Positions 1 through 8,510 of a stretch of DNA of 20,413 nucleotides are shown in pieces (the first letter of the stretch is position 1; each line of letters opens with the position of its first letter). Location: NCBI GenBank assembly GCA_051648105.1, contig JBOFEN010000094.1:1-20413 (forward strand). The letters are read 5' to 3'. The notes beneath the pieces are model-generated. The model was not told the origin of the DNA. It ran no database searches and saw only the letters and a program-made list of their open reading frames with translations. The position numbers were made by a program, and so were the translations under genes. This DNA comes from UBA7332 sp051648105. GTDB lineage: Bacteria > Bacteroidota > Bacteroidia > Bacteroidales > UBA7332.

Positions 1-1
1 T

Positions 2-34
2 CAGAATGTGAAGTTGAGTGATATCATTAAATAA
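2..34 (+). CDS. Possible C-terminal tail of an upstream gene (partial)
   Basis: Frame 2 from the window edge reads ten codons (QNVKLSDIIK) and then TAA at 32-34. The other two plus frames stop earlier, at 9-11 and 19-21. The gap of 32 nt to the next start fits the spacing of the operon that follows. Ten codons are too few to identify a family. The call rests only on frame openness and position, so it could be chance. If real, the operon begins to the left of the window. Confidence 0.35.
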   Translation, partial: QNVKLSDIIK

Positions 35-66
35 TATCCCACAATAAATTAATATAGAAAGAGAAT

Positions 67-2064
67 ATGGAGAACTTTAAATATTGGATGCTAAGCGGAG
101 TGTGTGCCTTTGCAAGTTTGCAATCATTCGCTCAAAAGCAACTCTTACCAAAACCTCAGATGATCACAATGCAAAGTGGTCATCTCAAATCTAAATCATT
201 CGGTTTATCACAAAATACCCCATCTGATTTATCATCTCTTCTCGAAACGATAGATTTGAAACTTAAGAGTACAGGAACAAAGATTGAACTTGATATCGTT
301 ACCTCTCTTGATGGTGTTAGAGCAAATATGGAGGAGGCATACAATTTAAAGATCTCATCAGATGGGGTAACTATTAAAGTTGTAACAAAAAAAGGTTTGT
401 ACTGGGGAGTACAAACCTTGTCACAGCTATTATTGGAGTATCAAGGGAGGGATCTCCCATGCATGGAGATAACAGATTGGCCATCTTTTAGGGTTAGGGG
501 CTTCATGCAGGATGTGGGTCGTAGTTATATATCAATGGATGAGCTTAAGCGTGAAATTAAGATGCTATCCAAATACAAAATAAATGTTTTCCATTGGCAT
601 CTGACTGAGAATCAAGCATGGCGTTTAGAGAGTAAACTATACCCAGAGATAGTTGCCGAGGAGAATATGACACGAATGAAAGGGAAGTACTATACTCACG
701 AAGATGCAAAAGAGTTGCAGGAGTATTGTAAACAACATAATATGATGCTACTTCCTGAGATTGATATGCCAGGACATAGTGCTGCGTTCCAACGTGCTTT
801 TGGTGTGGATATGCAAAGTGAAAAGGGTATGGCTATACTTAAGGGGCTGATTGATGAAGTTTGTCAGGTATTGAACGAGGTCCCTTATTTACATATTGGT
901 ACAGACGAAGTAAAATTTACAAACCCACAATTCTGTGATGAGATGGTTGACTTCATTCGTCAACGTGGGAAAAAAGTAATATCTTGGAATCCTGGATGGA
1001 ATTACAAGCAGGGTGAGATAGATATGACTCAGATGTGGAGCTATAGAGGTAAACCAACGCAAGGAGTGCCAGCTATCGATAGTAAGTTTCATTATTTGAA
1101 TCACTTTGACACTTTTGCTGATATATATGCCTTCTACACAAGTAAGATTGGGAATGTATCTGAGGGGTCTGACCAGATAGCTGGAACTATAGCAGCAGTA
1201 TGGCATGATAGATATATAGCTAATGAGCAGAATATTATTATTGAAAATCAGATTTATCCAAATATGTTAGCAATAGCTGAACGCGCCTGGTTAGGTGGTG
1301 GATGGCAATATTATGATGATTTTGGTACGAATATGAAGGAGGGAACAGCTCCATTTGAGGCTTTTTGCAATTTTGAATCTCGTATGTTGTGGCATAAAGA
1401 GAAGCAGTTCAAGGGATATCCTTTTGCTTATATCAAACAGACGGATGTTAAATGGAATATAACTGAAGCACTACCTAATGGTGGTGATTTGACAAAGAAA
1501 TTTGAGCCTGAGGTAGATCTAAAATCCTCTTACTTAATTGATGGAGTTGATTATAAGGTATCTACAGCTATAGGTTCAGGAATATACCTGCGTCATCATT
1601 GGGGCAAGATGATTCCGACATTCTACAATGATCCAAAGGAGAATCATACAGCTTATGCGTGGACATATGTTCACTCACCAAAGAGACAAACAGTAGGTCT
1701 ATGGTTTGAGACACAGAATTATAGTCGTTCGGAGATGGACCTTGCGCCTATGCAAGGTAAATGGGACTATAGAGAGAGTAATATTTGGATTAATGATCAG
1801 AGTATAAATCCTCCAGTGTGGAGTAATGAACATACTGAAAGATCAAATGAGATACCTCTAGGCAACGAGAATATGGTTGGAAGAGAACCAATTCAAGTGC
1901 AACTAAATAAAGGGTGGAATAAGGTACTTATTAAACTTCCAATGGGTAAGTTCTCATCTCCACAGGTCCGATTAACTAAATGGATGTTCTCTGCGGCATT
2001 CGTAACACTAGATGGGACAGATAGAGTTGAAGGTCTTATATATTCACCTGAGATGAAGAGATAG
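67..2064 (+). CDS. GH20 family beta-N-acetylhexosaminidase, exported
   Basis: A 665-residue glycoside hydrolase family 20 enzyme, expected to release terminal beta-linked GlcNAc or GalNAc from glycoprotein glycans by substrate-assisted catalysis. An N-terminal signal peptide (hydrophobic stretch, probable cleavage after SFA near residue 22) sends it to the periplasm or beyond. A GH20b-like N-terminal domain spans roughly residues 25-140, and the (beta/alpha)8 catalytic domain roughly 145-450. FHWHLTEN lies at 175-182. The catalytic Asp-Glu pair is D280-E281 in HIGTDE (276-281), where most GH20 enzymes have HIGGDE; here the second Gly is Thr279. Residues after about 470 form an extra Trp/Tyr-rich, probably beta-sandwich domain of unknown role. 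It is the first complete gene of the sialoglycan operon, 55 nt before the next gene. The family is certain; the exact substrate is inferred. In Bacteroides and Tannerella, GH20 genes of similar size sit beside sialidase and NanS genes. Confidence 0.93.
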   Translation: MENFKYWMLSGVCAFASLQSFAQKQLLPKPQMITMQSGHLKSKSFGLSQNTPSDLSSLLETIDLKLKSTGTKIELDIVTSLDGVRANMEEAYNLKISSDGVTIKVVTKKGLYWGVQTLSQLLLEYQGRDLPCMEITDWPSFRVRGFMQDVGRSYISMDELKREIKMLSKYKINVFHWHLTENQAWRLESKLYPEIVAEENMTRMKGKYYTHEDAKELQEYCKQHNMMLLPEIDMPGHSAAFQRAFGVDMQSEKGMAILKGLIDEVCQVLNEVPYLHIGTDEVKFTNPQFCDEMVDFIRQRGKKVISWNPGWNYKQGEIDMTQMWSYRGKPTQGVPAIDSKFHYLNHFDTFADIYAFYTSKIGNVSEGSDQIAGTIAAVWHDRYIANEQNIIIENQIYPNMLAIAERAWLGGGWQYYDDFGTNMKEGTAPFEAFCNFESRMLWHKEKQFKGYPFAYIKQTDVKWNITEALPNGGDLTKKFEPEVDLKSSYLIDGVDYKVSTAIGSGIYLRHHWGKMIPTFYNDPKENHTAYAWTYVHSPKRQTVGLWFETQNYSRSEMDLAPMQGKWDYRESNIWINDQSINPPVWSNEHTERSNEIPLGNENMVGREPIQVQLNKGWNKVLIKLPMGKFSSPQVRLTKWMFSAAFVTLDGTDRVEGLIYSPEMKR

Positions 2065-2119
2065 TTGAAACTAGATTAATCAGTGCTAGATTTACTATTA
2101 ATAATAAAAATGAATTGAA

Positions 2120-2782
2120 ATGAGAACAATTATATTATTGTGCACATGTTTGCTGGCAATCTCAACATTGGCGCAACAAAATAGATATTCAACTTATTGG
2201 CATCAGAGAGCTTCTCTTTTTGAAGAGTTACCTATCAATAAGAGTGATATTGTTTTTGTGGGAAATAGTATAACAGATGGAGGAGAGTGGTTTGAGTTGC
2301 TCAATAATCCCAATGTAAAGAATAGGGGGATTAGTGGTGATCGTACAGTAGGCATTATAGATCGATTGGATCCAATTGTTTCAGGAAAACCAAAGAAGAT
2401 ATTCCTGATGATTGGAGTCAATGATTTAGCTCATGGTACTTCAGTAGATTCAATAGCCAGCAACATTGGTAAAATACTTGATCAGATAACCCAACGCACT
2501 CCTAAAACAAAACTCTATTTACAGAGTATACTACCTATGTCGGATGAAAAGAAGATGTTTGTGTCACACACAGCAAGATCAAATGAGGTAGAGCAATTAA
2601 ATAGTATGTTGAGATCTATTGCTGAGATTCACAATGTGACTTTCGTTGATCTATATTCTCAATTTATTAATAATGAGACGGGTAAATTAGATCTTAAGTA
2701 TTCAAATGATGGTCTGCATCTAATGGGGGCAGGGTATAAGCACTGGGCACTGATTATTAAACCTTATGTAAACGAGAAATGA
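2120..2782 (+). CDS. SGNH/GDSL hydrolase, exported, probable carbohydrate O-acetylesterase
   Basis: A 220-residue SGNH-fold esterase with a signal peptide (cleavage probably after STLA, residue 18). The four family blocks are visible. Block I is GNSITDGG with nucleophile S50, and block II is RGISGD with the oxyanion Gly. Block III is GVND with N101, and block V is DGLHLMGAGY with D197 and H200. Length and motifs resemble the single-domain acetylhydrolases related to the PAF-acetylhydrolase gamma type. Its stop overlaps the start of the next gene by 4 bp (ATGA), so the two are probably translationally coupled. Because the partner is a sialate O-acetylesterase, removal of O-acetyl groups from sialic acid or a neighbouring sugar is the likely job, but the substrate is inferred from context. 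The signal peptide resembles that of the next gene, and the two SGNH domains may be distant paralogues. Confidence 0.88.
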   Translation: MRTIILLCTCLLAISTLAQQNRYSTYWHQRASLFEELPINKSDIVFVGNSITDGGEWFELLNNPNVKNRGISGDRTVGIIDRLDPIVSGKPKKIFLMIGVNDLAHGTSVDSIASNIGKILDQITQRTPKTKLYLQSILPMSDEKKMFVSHTARSNEVEQLNSMLRSIAEIHNVTFVDLYSQFINNETGKLDLKYSNDGLHLMGAGYKHWALIIKPYVNEK

Positions 2783-4842
2783 GAAAAACTATTCTGCTTA
2801 TTGTAGCACTATTAACTATCAGTACAGCTTCAGCAAAGATAAAGGTGGCTTGTGTTGGGAATAGTGTAACTTATGGATACCTTCTCAAGGATAGAGAAGT
2901 AAATGCCTACCCTTCAAAGCTTCAACACTTTTTGGGATCTGACTATGAGGTTGGAAATTTTGGACATAGTGGCGCAACTTTATTGAAAAAGGGCCATAGA
3001 CCTTATATGAACCTTCCAGAGTTTAAGCAGGCTTTGGCGTTCAATCCAGATCTTGTAGTTATTCATTTAGGCCTTAATGATACGGATCCTCGTAATTGGG
3101 CTAACTATCGTGAAGAGTTTATTAATGATTACAGTGATCTCATAGACTCCTTTAGAGTAGTTAATCCTAAAGCTAAATTCTATATATGTCGTATGTCGCC
3201 AATATTCAACTGGCACCCTAGATTTCAATCTGGAACACGCGATTGGTATTGGCAGATACAGAGGGCTATTGAGCAGGTAGCAAATAATAATATGGCTTAT
3301 TTGATAGATCTTCAGGAAGTTTTATATGACAAGCCTCATCTAATGCCTGATGCACTTCACCCAAATGAGGAGGGTGCTGAGCTTATTGCAAAGCGTGTAT
3401 ATAGTGCATTGTCAGGCGATTATGGTGGAGTGCAACTGCCTAAAATATATTCTGATAATATGGTCTTGCAGCGTAGGTCTAAGATTGCTATAAAGGGTAC
3501 TGCTAATGCTGGAGAGAAGGTAACTGTTCAGATATCAAAGCAAAAGAGAGTTACAAATGCTACTGCTGATGGTAAATGGGAGGTTGAGCTTGAGCCAATG
3601 GAGGCAGGGGGTCCATATTCCTTATCTATAGAGACTAAAGATAAGAAATTGATTTACAAAAACATATTGATAGGTGAGGTTTGGCTATGTTCTGGACAAT
3701 CCAATATGCGTTGGAGAGTTAATCAGTCTGCAGAAAAAGAGGAACTAACTTCACATGCAAAGAAGAGTCCATCTATTAGAATTTTTGATATGCAACCAAG
3801 ATGGGAAACCTCATCAGTTGAGTGGGATTCAAATGTTCTTACAGAGTTAAATAATTTGCAATACTTCAATACACTTGGATGGGTCGCTGCTGATTCAACA
3901 ACCGTTCAGACCACCTCTGCCATCGCTTATGCATTTGCAAAAACAGTATGTGACTCGCTTAATATACCTATTGGTATCATCCATAACTCCGTAGGAGGTT
4001 CTCCTGCTGAAGCTTGGATAGATCGCAAATCACTAGAGTTTAATATTCCAGCTTTGCTAACTAACTGGAAGAAAAATGATCACATACAGCAATGGGTAAG
4101 AGAACGTGCTGCACTTAACGTAAAGGCTGCAACTAACCCACTTCAGCGCCACCCATATGAACCAGCTTACCTCTTTGAGAGTGCAATCAAGCCATTGAAA
4201 GAGTTCCCTATTCAAGGAGTTATTTGGTATCAGGGAGAGTCAAATGCCCACAATACAGAGTTACACGAACGTCTTTTCCCTATGCTAATTGATAGTTGGA
4301 GAGAGAATTGGGGTAGGGAGTTACCATTCTATTATGTTCAGCTTTCAAGTCTTAATAGACCATCATGGCCACTATTTCGTGATAGTCAAAGATCTCTTAT
4401 GCATAGTAGAGAAAATCTTGGAATGGTAGTCTCTTCAGATAGAGGGGATTCATTGGATGTACACCCTAGAAGAAAAAGAGAGATAGGAGAGCGTCTGGCT
4501 CATCTAGCCTTATGTGACACTTATAAGATGGATATCACTCCTTCAGGACCACTCTTTCGTAATGCAATATTTGCTAGAGACCATGCTATTATAGAGTTCG
4601 ACTATGCACAAGGATTAACTACATCAGATAGCTCTTCACCATCTTGTTTCGAGATTGCAGATGACTCTGGTATATTTCATCCAGCTGAAGCAAAGATTGA
4701 AAATGATAAGCTACGTGTTTGGAACAGATTAGTGAAAAACCCTAAGTATGTACGTTATGCATGGCAACCATTTACCCGTGCTAATCTTGTGAATAAGTCT
4801 GGGTTACCAGCTTCTACATTTCAAACATCCCCCTTACAATAA
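2779..4842 (+). CDS. nanS: Two-domain sialate O-acetylesterase (SGNH + SASA), NanS-like
   Basis: A 687-residue exported esterase with two complete catalytic domains. After a signal peptide (cleavage near ASA, residue 19), the first SGNH domain (about 20-215) has GNSVTYG with S29, GLND, and DALHP with D191 and H194. A beta-rich segment (about 217-300) leads into a SASA domain (sialate O-acetylesterase family). That domain has SGQSNM with nucleophile S308, WYQGESN around Q485-N489, and a late D560-V-H562. The enzyme should remove O-acetyl groups, chiefly from C-9 of sialic acid, so that sialidase can act. As I recall, the T. forsythia NanS and the Bacteroides EstA esterase are of similar length and are also two-domain. 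It starts inside the stop of the preceding esterase gene (4-bp overlap) and is followed 9 nt later by the mutarotase gene. Domain calls are firm; the gene symbol rests on architecture plus context. Confidence 0.87.
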   Translation: MRKTILLIVALLTISTASAKIKVACVGNSVTYGYLLKDREVNAYPSKLQHFLGSDYEVGNFGHSGATLLKKGHRPYMNLPEFKQALAFNPDLVVIHLGLNDTDPRNWANYREEFINDYSDLIDSFRVVNPKAKFYICRMSPIFNWHPRFQSGTRDWYWQIQRAIEQVANNNMAYLIDLQEVLYDKPHLMPDALHPNEEGAELIAKRVYSALSGDYGGVQLPKIYSDNMVLQRRSKIAIKGTANAGEKVTVQISKQKRVTNATADGKWEVELEPMEAGGPYSLSIETKDKKLIYKNILIGEVWLCSGQSNMRWRVNQSAEKEELTSHAKKSPSIRIFDMQPRWETSSVEWDSNVLTELNNLQYFNTLGWVAADSTTVQTTSAIAYAFAKTVCDSLNIPIGIIHNSVGGSPAEAWIDRKSLEFNIPALLTNWKKNDHIQQWVRERAALNVKAATNPLQRHPYEPAYLFESAIKPLKEFPIQGVIWYQGESNAHNTELHERLFPMLIDSWRENWGRELPFYYVQLSSLNRPSWPLFRDSQRSLMHSRENLGMVVSSDRGDSLDVHPRRKREIGERLAHLALCDTYKMDITPSGPLFRNAIFARDHAIIEFDYAQGLTTSDSSSPSCFEIADDSGIFHPAEAKIENDKLRVWNRLVKNPKYVRYAWQPFTRANLVNKSGLPASTFQTSPLQ

Positions 4843-4851
4843 GTAACAGAG

Positions 4852-6024
4852 ATGAATAAACAATTTGCAATTTGTATTCTAGCTCTTTCAATGATGAGCT
4901 GTTTAAGTAAAAATCACAATATGCGCGAAATAGAACAAGTAAAGCAGATAGCACATCTACCAATTGGTAACAACGATTCAGTAAAAGGAGTATCGGCTCC
5001 ATACACAGCATATGTAAATGGTTCCCTATTAGTAGCTGGTGGGTGTAATTTTCCTACAGCCCCAGCATCAAAGGGTGGTATAAAAGAGTATTATAAGTCA
5101 ATATATAGATATAATCAAGATCTAAATAGTTGGACGCACATTGGTGATATGCCTATGGGATTGGCATATGGTGCATCTGTTGTTTATGGTAGCGAATGGA
5201 TATGTATAGGAGGGAACAATAATGAAGGATCAACAGCTTCGGTTTACTCTTTTGAGTACAACGGAACACTTGTTACTAATTCTCTTCCGGACCTTCCTGT
5301 AACAATGGATAACTTTGCTGCAACAATTAATGATAAGAAGATCTATGTAGCGGGTGGTAATATCAATTCTGTGTCAGGTAATAAAATGTATATGCTTGAT
5401 CTAAGCGAGAGAAAGCAGTGGGTAGAGCTTACAGATTTCCCGGGAGCTGGACGTATTCAACCTATTCTTCTTAATGGTAAAGATGGTGCGGTTATTCTTA
5501 TGGGAGGTTTCCAACTTGGAACTATGGAGTCGAAGCCAATACTTCCTGAATATGTATATGCTTACCATCCATCTTTAGGAGAGTGGGCTGTTGAGACACA
5601 GCTTCCTTTATCTACAATGGATAATGAACCAATAGCTATGGTAGGGGGATTTGGAGTTAATATCTCGGATTCACATATAATTATCGGTGGAGGGGTTAAT
5701 CGAAATAGATTTATTAATGCTTTGGATGCATCTAGATTGATTGAGCAGGCCATAAGTAACGAGAACATAGCATTAGCAGACTCTCTTAGAGGAGAGAAAG
5801 CAAGCTATATGACTCATCCAGTAGAGTGGTATAGATTTAACTCTGATCTATATGCATATAATTTATCAACAAAGGAGTGGGCTCTTCTAGGATCAGATGC
5901 TGCAATAGCTCGTGCTGGTGCTGGTGCTGGTGCTGTTACAGATGGTAAAGTGCTATTTGTTGTTGATGGAGAACTAAAGCCTGGAGTACGTACAGACGAG
6001 GTAAATCAAATTTGTCTCAAGTAA
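4852..6024 (+). CDS. nanM: NanM-like N-acetylneuraminate mutarotase, circularly permuted kelch propeller, lipoprotein
   Basis: A 390-residue kelch-type beta-propeller. It begins with a lipoprotein signal (basic N-terminus, hydrophobic core, MMSC with Cys17 as the lipidation site). NanM speeds conversion of alpha-sialic acid, as released by sialidase, into the beta anomer used for uptake. From memory of E. coli NanM, the C-terminal third here (GGGVNRNRF at about 280 onward, ending in DGELKPGVRTDEV) matches the middle of E. coli NanM (GGVNQNIF through NGEAKPGLRTDAV). The N-terminal part (LLVAGGCNFP, then MGLAYG) matches the E. coli C-terminal part (LIFAGGAGFK, then GRAYG). That is the order expected of the cyclically permuted mutarotase family. 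Repeated GG-plus-hydrophobic blade motifs run throughout. A short (GCTGGT) repeat encodes AGAGAGA near residues 355-361. It sits 9 nt after the nanS-like gene, surely in the same operon. The family is confident; mutarotase activity is inferred. Confidence 0.85.
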   Translation: MNKQFAICILALSMMSCLSKNHNMREIEQVKQIAHLPIGNNDSVKGVSAPYTAYVNGSLLVAGGCNFPTAPASKGGIKEYYKSIYRYNQDLNSWTHIGDMPMGLAYGASVVYGSEWICIGGNNNEGSTASVYSFEYNGTLVTNSLPDLPVTMDNFAATINDKKIYVAGGNINSVSGNKMYMLDLSERKQWVELTDFPGAGRIQPILLNGKDGAVILMGGFQLGTMESKPILPEYVYAYHPSLGEWAVETQLPLSTMDNEPIAMVGGFGVNISDSHIIIGGGVNRNRFINALDASRLIEQAISNENIALADSLRGEKASYMTHPVEWYRFNSDLYAYNLSTKEWALLGSDAAIARAGAGAGAVTDGKVLFVVDGELKPGVRTDEVNQICLK

Positions 6025-6078
6025 TCTCAGGGCGGAATTATTTATTGATCTAACCTATATAAGAATATAATATCAACT

Positions 6079-8388
6079 ATGAAGAAATCAAAGAGCTTAG
6101 TCTTGGCACTCTCACTATTAGGAGTTGTTGCTTGTGGTGATAAGCAAACAAATCTGGAGTATAGTATAATACCTCTACCAAATGAGATTACAGCATCTTC
6201 GGGTAATGTGATAATCGCACCAGGCAGTAAATTCATGATTAGCATGAGTGACTCCTCATTCTCTAATGTGGCAGATCAACTCAAGAATCTATTTGTTGAT
6301 AAATACAACCTTGAATCATCTGAATCATCTGGTATAAAAGTCTCATTTGTAAAGGTTGTTTCTGATAATCCAGAGGCTTATACACTGAGAGTTGCGAAAA
6401 ATGAGATAATTATTGAGGCTTCTGCAGCAAATGGTGCATTCTATGCTTTTCAAACTCTCACACAGATGCTACCTGTAAGGAGTATCTATTCACAAGATAA
6501 AAAAGCTATTCTTACAGGTGTCGTTATTAAGGATGAGCCACGCTTTGGTTATAGAGGTACACACCTTGATGTTGCTCGTCATTATGTTACTACTGATTCT
6601 GTTAAGAGATTTATCGATGTGCTTGCTATGCACAAGATAAACACCTTCCATTGGCATCTTACTGAGGACCAAGGCTGGCGTTTAGAGATAAAGAAGTATC
6701 CAAAATTGACAGAGGTAGGTTCAAAAAGAGCGCGTACTGTTATCGGACGAAACACGACGGAATATGATAATACGCCTCATCAAGGTTTCTATACTCAAGA
6801 TGAAGTGCGTGATATCGTTAAGTATGCAGCCGAGAGATATATCACGATTATCCCTGAGATAGATCTTCCAGGTCATATGCTAGCTGCACTTGCCTCATAC
6901 CCGGAATTAGGATGTGTTGGTAAGAACTACAAAGTAGCTGAGACATGGGGGGTGTTTGATGATGTTCTTTGTGCGGGAAATCCAAAGACATTACCATTTA
7001 TTTATGATATCTTTGATGAGGTTCTTGATTTGTTCCCTTCAAAGTATATTCATATAGGAGGGGATGAGTGTCCTAAGGTGAGATGGGAGAAGTGTCCTAA
7101 ATGTCAAGCTAAGATAAAAGAGTTAGGTCTTAAGAAGGATTCTCTTCACTCTGCTGAAGAGCGTCTTCAGAGTTATATTACTAAGTCTGTTGAGAAATAT
7201 CTAAACGATAGGGGACGTGCTCTTCTTGGTTGGGATGAAATAATTGAGGGGGGACTATCATCTACTGCAACGGTGATGGCATGGCGAGGCACAAATTACG
7301 CATTTGAGGCTGCAAAGACAGGAAATAATGCTATATTGTCACCAACTTCACACTGTTACTTTGACTACTACCAATCTGATGATTTTGAGTTGGAACCACT
7401 GGCTATTGGTGGGTGTATTCCTCTGGAGAGAGCTTATAGCTTCCAACCAATTCCTGAAAAAGTGGCTCCAGAAATAGCATCTCATATATTGGGTGTTCAG
7501 GCAAATATATGGACAGAGTATATTAAAACATTTAAACATGTAGAGTATATGCTTCTTCCTCGTCTTGCAGCTATGAGTGAAGCAGGTTGGAGTGATGCTC
7601 CTAAGGATTATGACAACTTCTTGAGTCGTTTGACCTCACTGTCTATGCACTATGATGAAGCAAATTACAACTACGCACGTCATATTTTTGATGTACGTAA
7701 AAAGCAGCTTCGCGATTCAATTAGTAATAAGCAAGTTGTCGAGCTAACTGCTCTCAAAGGTGGAAAGATACATTACACCACAGATGGGTCGGAACCAACA
7801 GAACAGAGTACTAGCTATATCAACCCTATAGAGATAGATAGAACGATGGAGCTTAAAGCTAAAGCATTCCGTCAAGGTAATCCATCTAGGACACTTAGTC
7901 AAAGCTACTCCTTCAATAAAGCAACGCTAAAACCAATTAAGTTAAGCCAACCATCTCACGGTAGCTTTACATATGAAGGCGCATCGCTTTTGAATGATGG
8001 TGTTACGGGACAATCAAATTACCGTTCAGGACGTTGGATGGGCTTCAATAATAATGACTTATCAGCTACTATTGATCTGCTTGTGAATACTACTATATCA
8101 GAGGTGTCAGTAGGAACTTTTGTACTAACAGGTGATTGGATCTTCCGTCCAACCTCAATTGTAATCTCGGTGTCTGATGATGGCCTTGAATATAAGGAGC
8201 TTAAGAGGGAGATGATTCAAGAGGCGAAGAGTCATGTTTCCGAGCAGACAAAACACCAGATAACATTTAACCCAACAGAAGCTCGCTATGTAAGAGTCGA
8301 TGTGAACAGTCTAAAGCAGATGCCAGAGTGGCATCCTGGTAAAGGCAAGCCAGCATTCTTATTTGTAGATGAAATTTCAATTATCTAA
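6079..8388 (+). CDS. GH20 beta-N-acetylhexosaminidase lipoprotein with C-terminal F5/8 type C domain
   Basis: A 769-residue exo-beta-N-acetylhexosaminidase. A lipoprotein signal ends at GVVAC with Cys19, and the following Gly-Asp resembles Bacteroidota surface-export signals, so it may face outward. A GH20b-like domain covers about 28-150 and the GH20 barrel about 153-530. FHWHLTEDQ starts at F190, and HIGGDE at H325 gives the catalytic pair D329-E330, fully canonical. A short chitobiase C-terminal/Fn3-associated domain (about 550-612, IHYTTDGSEPT) follows. The protein ends in a discoidin-like F5/8 type C module (about 618-769, with VSVSDDGLEY-type and ARYVRV motifs) that probably binds sugar. 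The gene lies 54 nt after nanM with no terminator between, and is the last gene before a long hairpin. It would remove GlcNAc or GalNAc exposed after sialic acid and galactose removal. It differs from the first GH20 of the locus in architecture, so the two are not a recent duplication. Confidence 0.94.
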   Translation: MKKSKSLVLALSLLGVVACGDKQTNLEYSIIPLPNEITASSGNVIIAPGSKFMISMSDSSFSNVADQLKNLFVDKYNLESSESSGIKVSFVKVVSDNPEAYTLRVAKNEIIIEASAANGAFYAFQTLTQMLPVRSIYSQDKKAILTGVVIKDEPRFGYRGTHLDVARHYVTTDSVKRFIDVLAMHKINTFHWHLTEDQGWRLEIKKYPKLTEVGSKRARTVIGRNTTEYDNTPHQGFYTQDEVRDIVKYAAERYITIIPEIDLPGHMLAALASYPELGCVGKNYKVAETWGVFDDVLCAGNPKTLPFIYDIFDEVLDLFPSKYIHIGGDECPKVRWEKCPKCQAKIKELGLKKDSLHSAEERLQSYITKSVEKYLNDRGRALLGWDEIIEGGLSSTATVMAWRGTNYAFEAAKTGNNAILSPTSHCYFDYYQSDDFELEPLAIGGCIPLERAYSFQPIPEKVAPEIASHILGVQANIWTEYIKTFKHVEYMLLPRLAAMSEAGWSDAPKDYDNFLSRLTSLSMHYDEANYNYARHIFDVRKKQLRDSISNKQVVELTALKGGKIHYTTDGSEPTEQSTSYINPIEIDRTMELKAKAFRQGNPSRTLSQSYSFNKATLKPIKLSQPSHGSFTYEGASLLNDGVTGQSNYRSGRWMGFNNNDLSATIDLLVNTTISEVSVGTFVLTGDWIFRPTSIVISVSDDGLEYKELKREMIQEAKSHVSEQTKHQITFNPTEARYVRVDVNSLKQMPEWHPGKGKPAFLFVDEISII

Positions 8389-8405
8389 TTATACCTTATA
8401 AAGAT

Positions 8406-8460
8406 GCTTTAGAGAGAAACTCAGTGGAGCTATCCATTCTTGAGTCTCTCTCTCTAAAGC
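8406..8460 (+). terminator. Long imperfect hairpin between GH20 and GH2 genes (terminator or attenuator)
   Basis: Left arm 8406-8423 (GCTTTAGAGAGAAACTCA) pairs with 8441-8460. There are 12 consecutive pairs, then a 2-nt bulge and one mismatch, then 5 pairs, with a 17-nt loop. No clean T-run follows (TTCAATAAAC), so a classic intrinsic terminator is not certain. It may instead reduce read-through or protect the 3' end of the upstream operon mRNA. It is the only strong structure in the 122-nt gap. Confidence 0.55.
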
Positions 8461-8510
8461 TTCAATAAACGAACACTTAAGACTTATCATAACTAAGAAA
8501 AACATTATCT

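Noticed and set aside
5911..5934. GCTGGT hexamer repeat in the nanM-like gene as a phase-variation tract
   Set aside because: The unit is six bases, so copy changes keep the frame; it encodes only an Ala-Gly stretch in a loop of the propeller.
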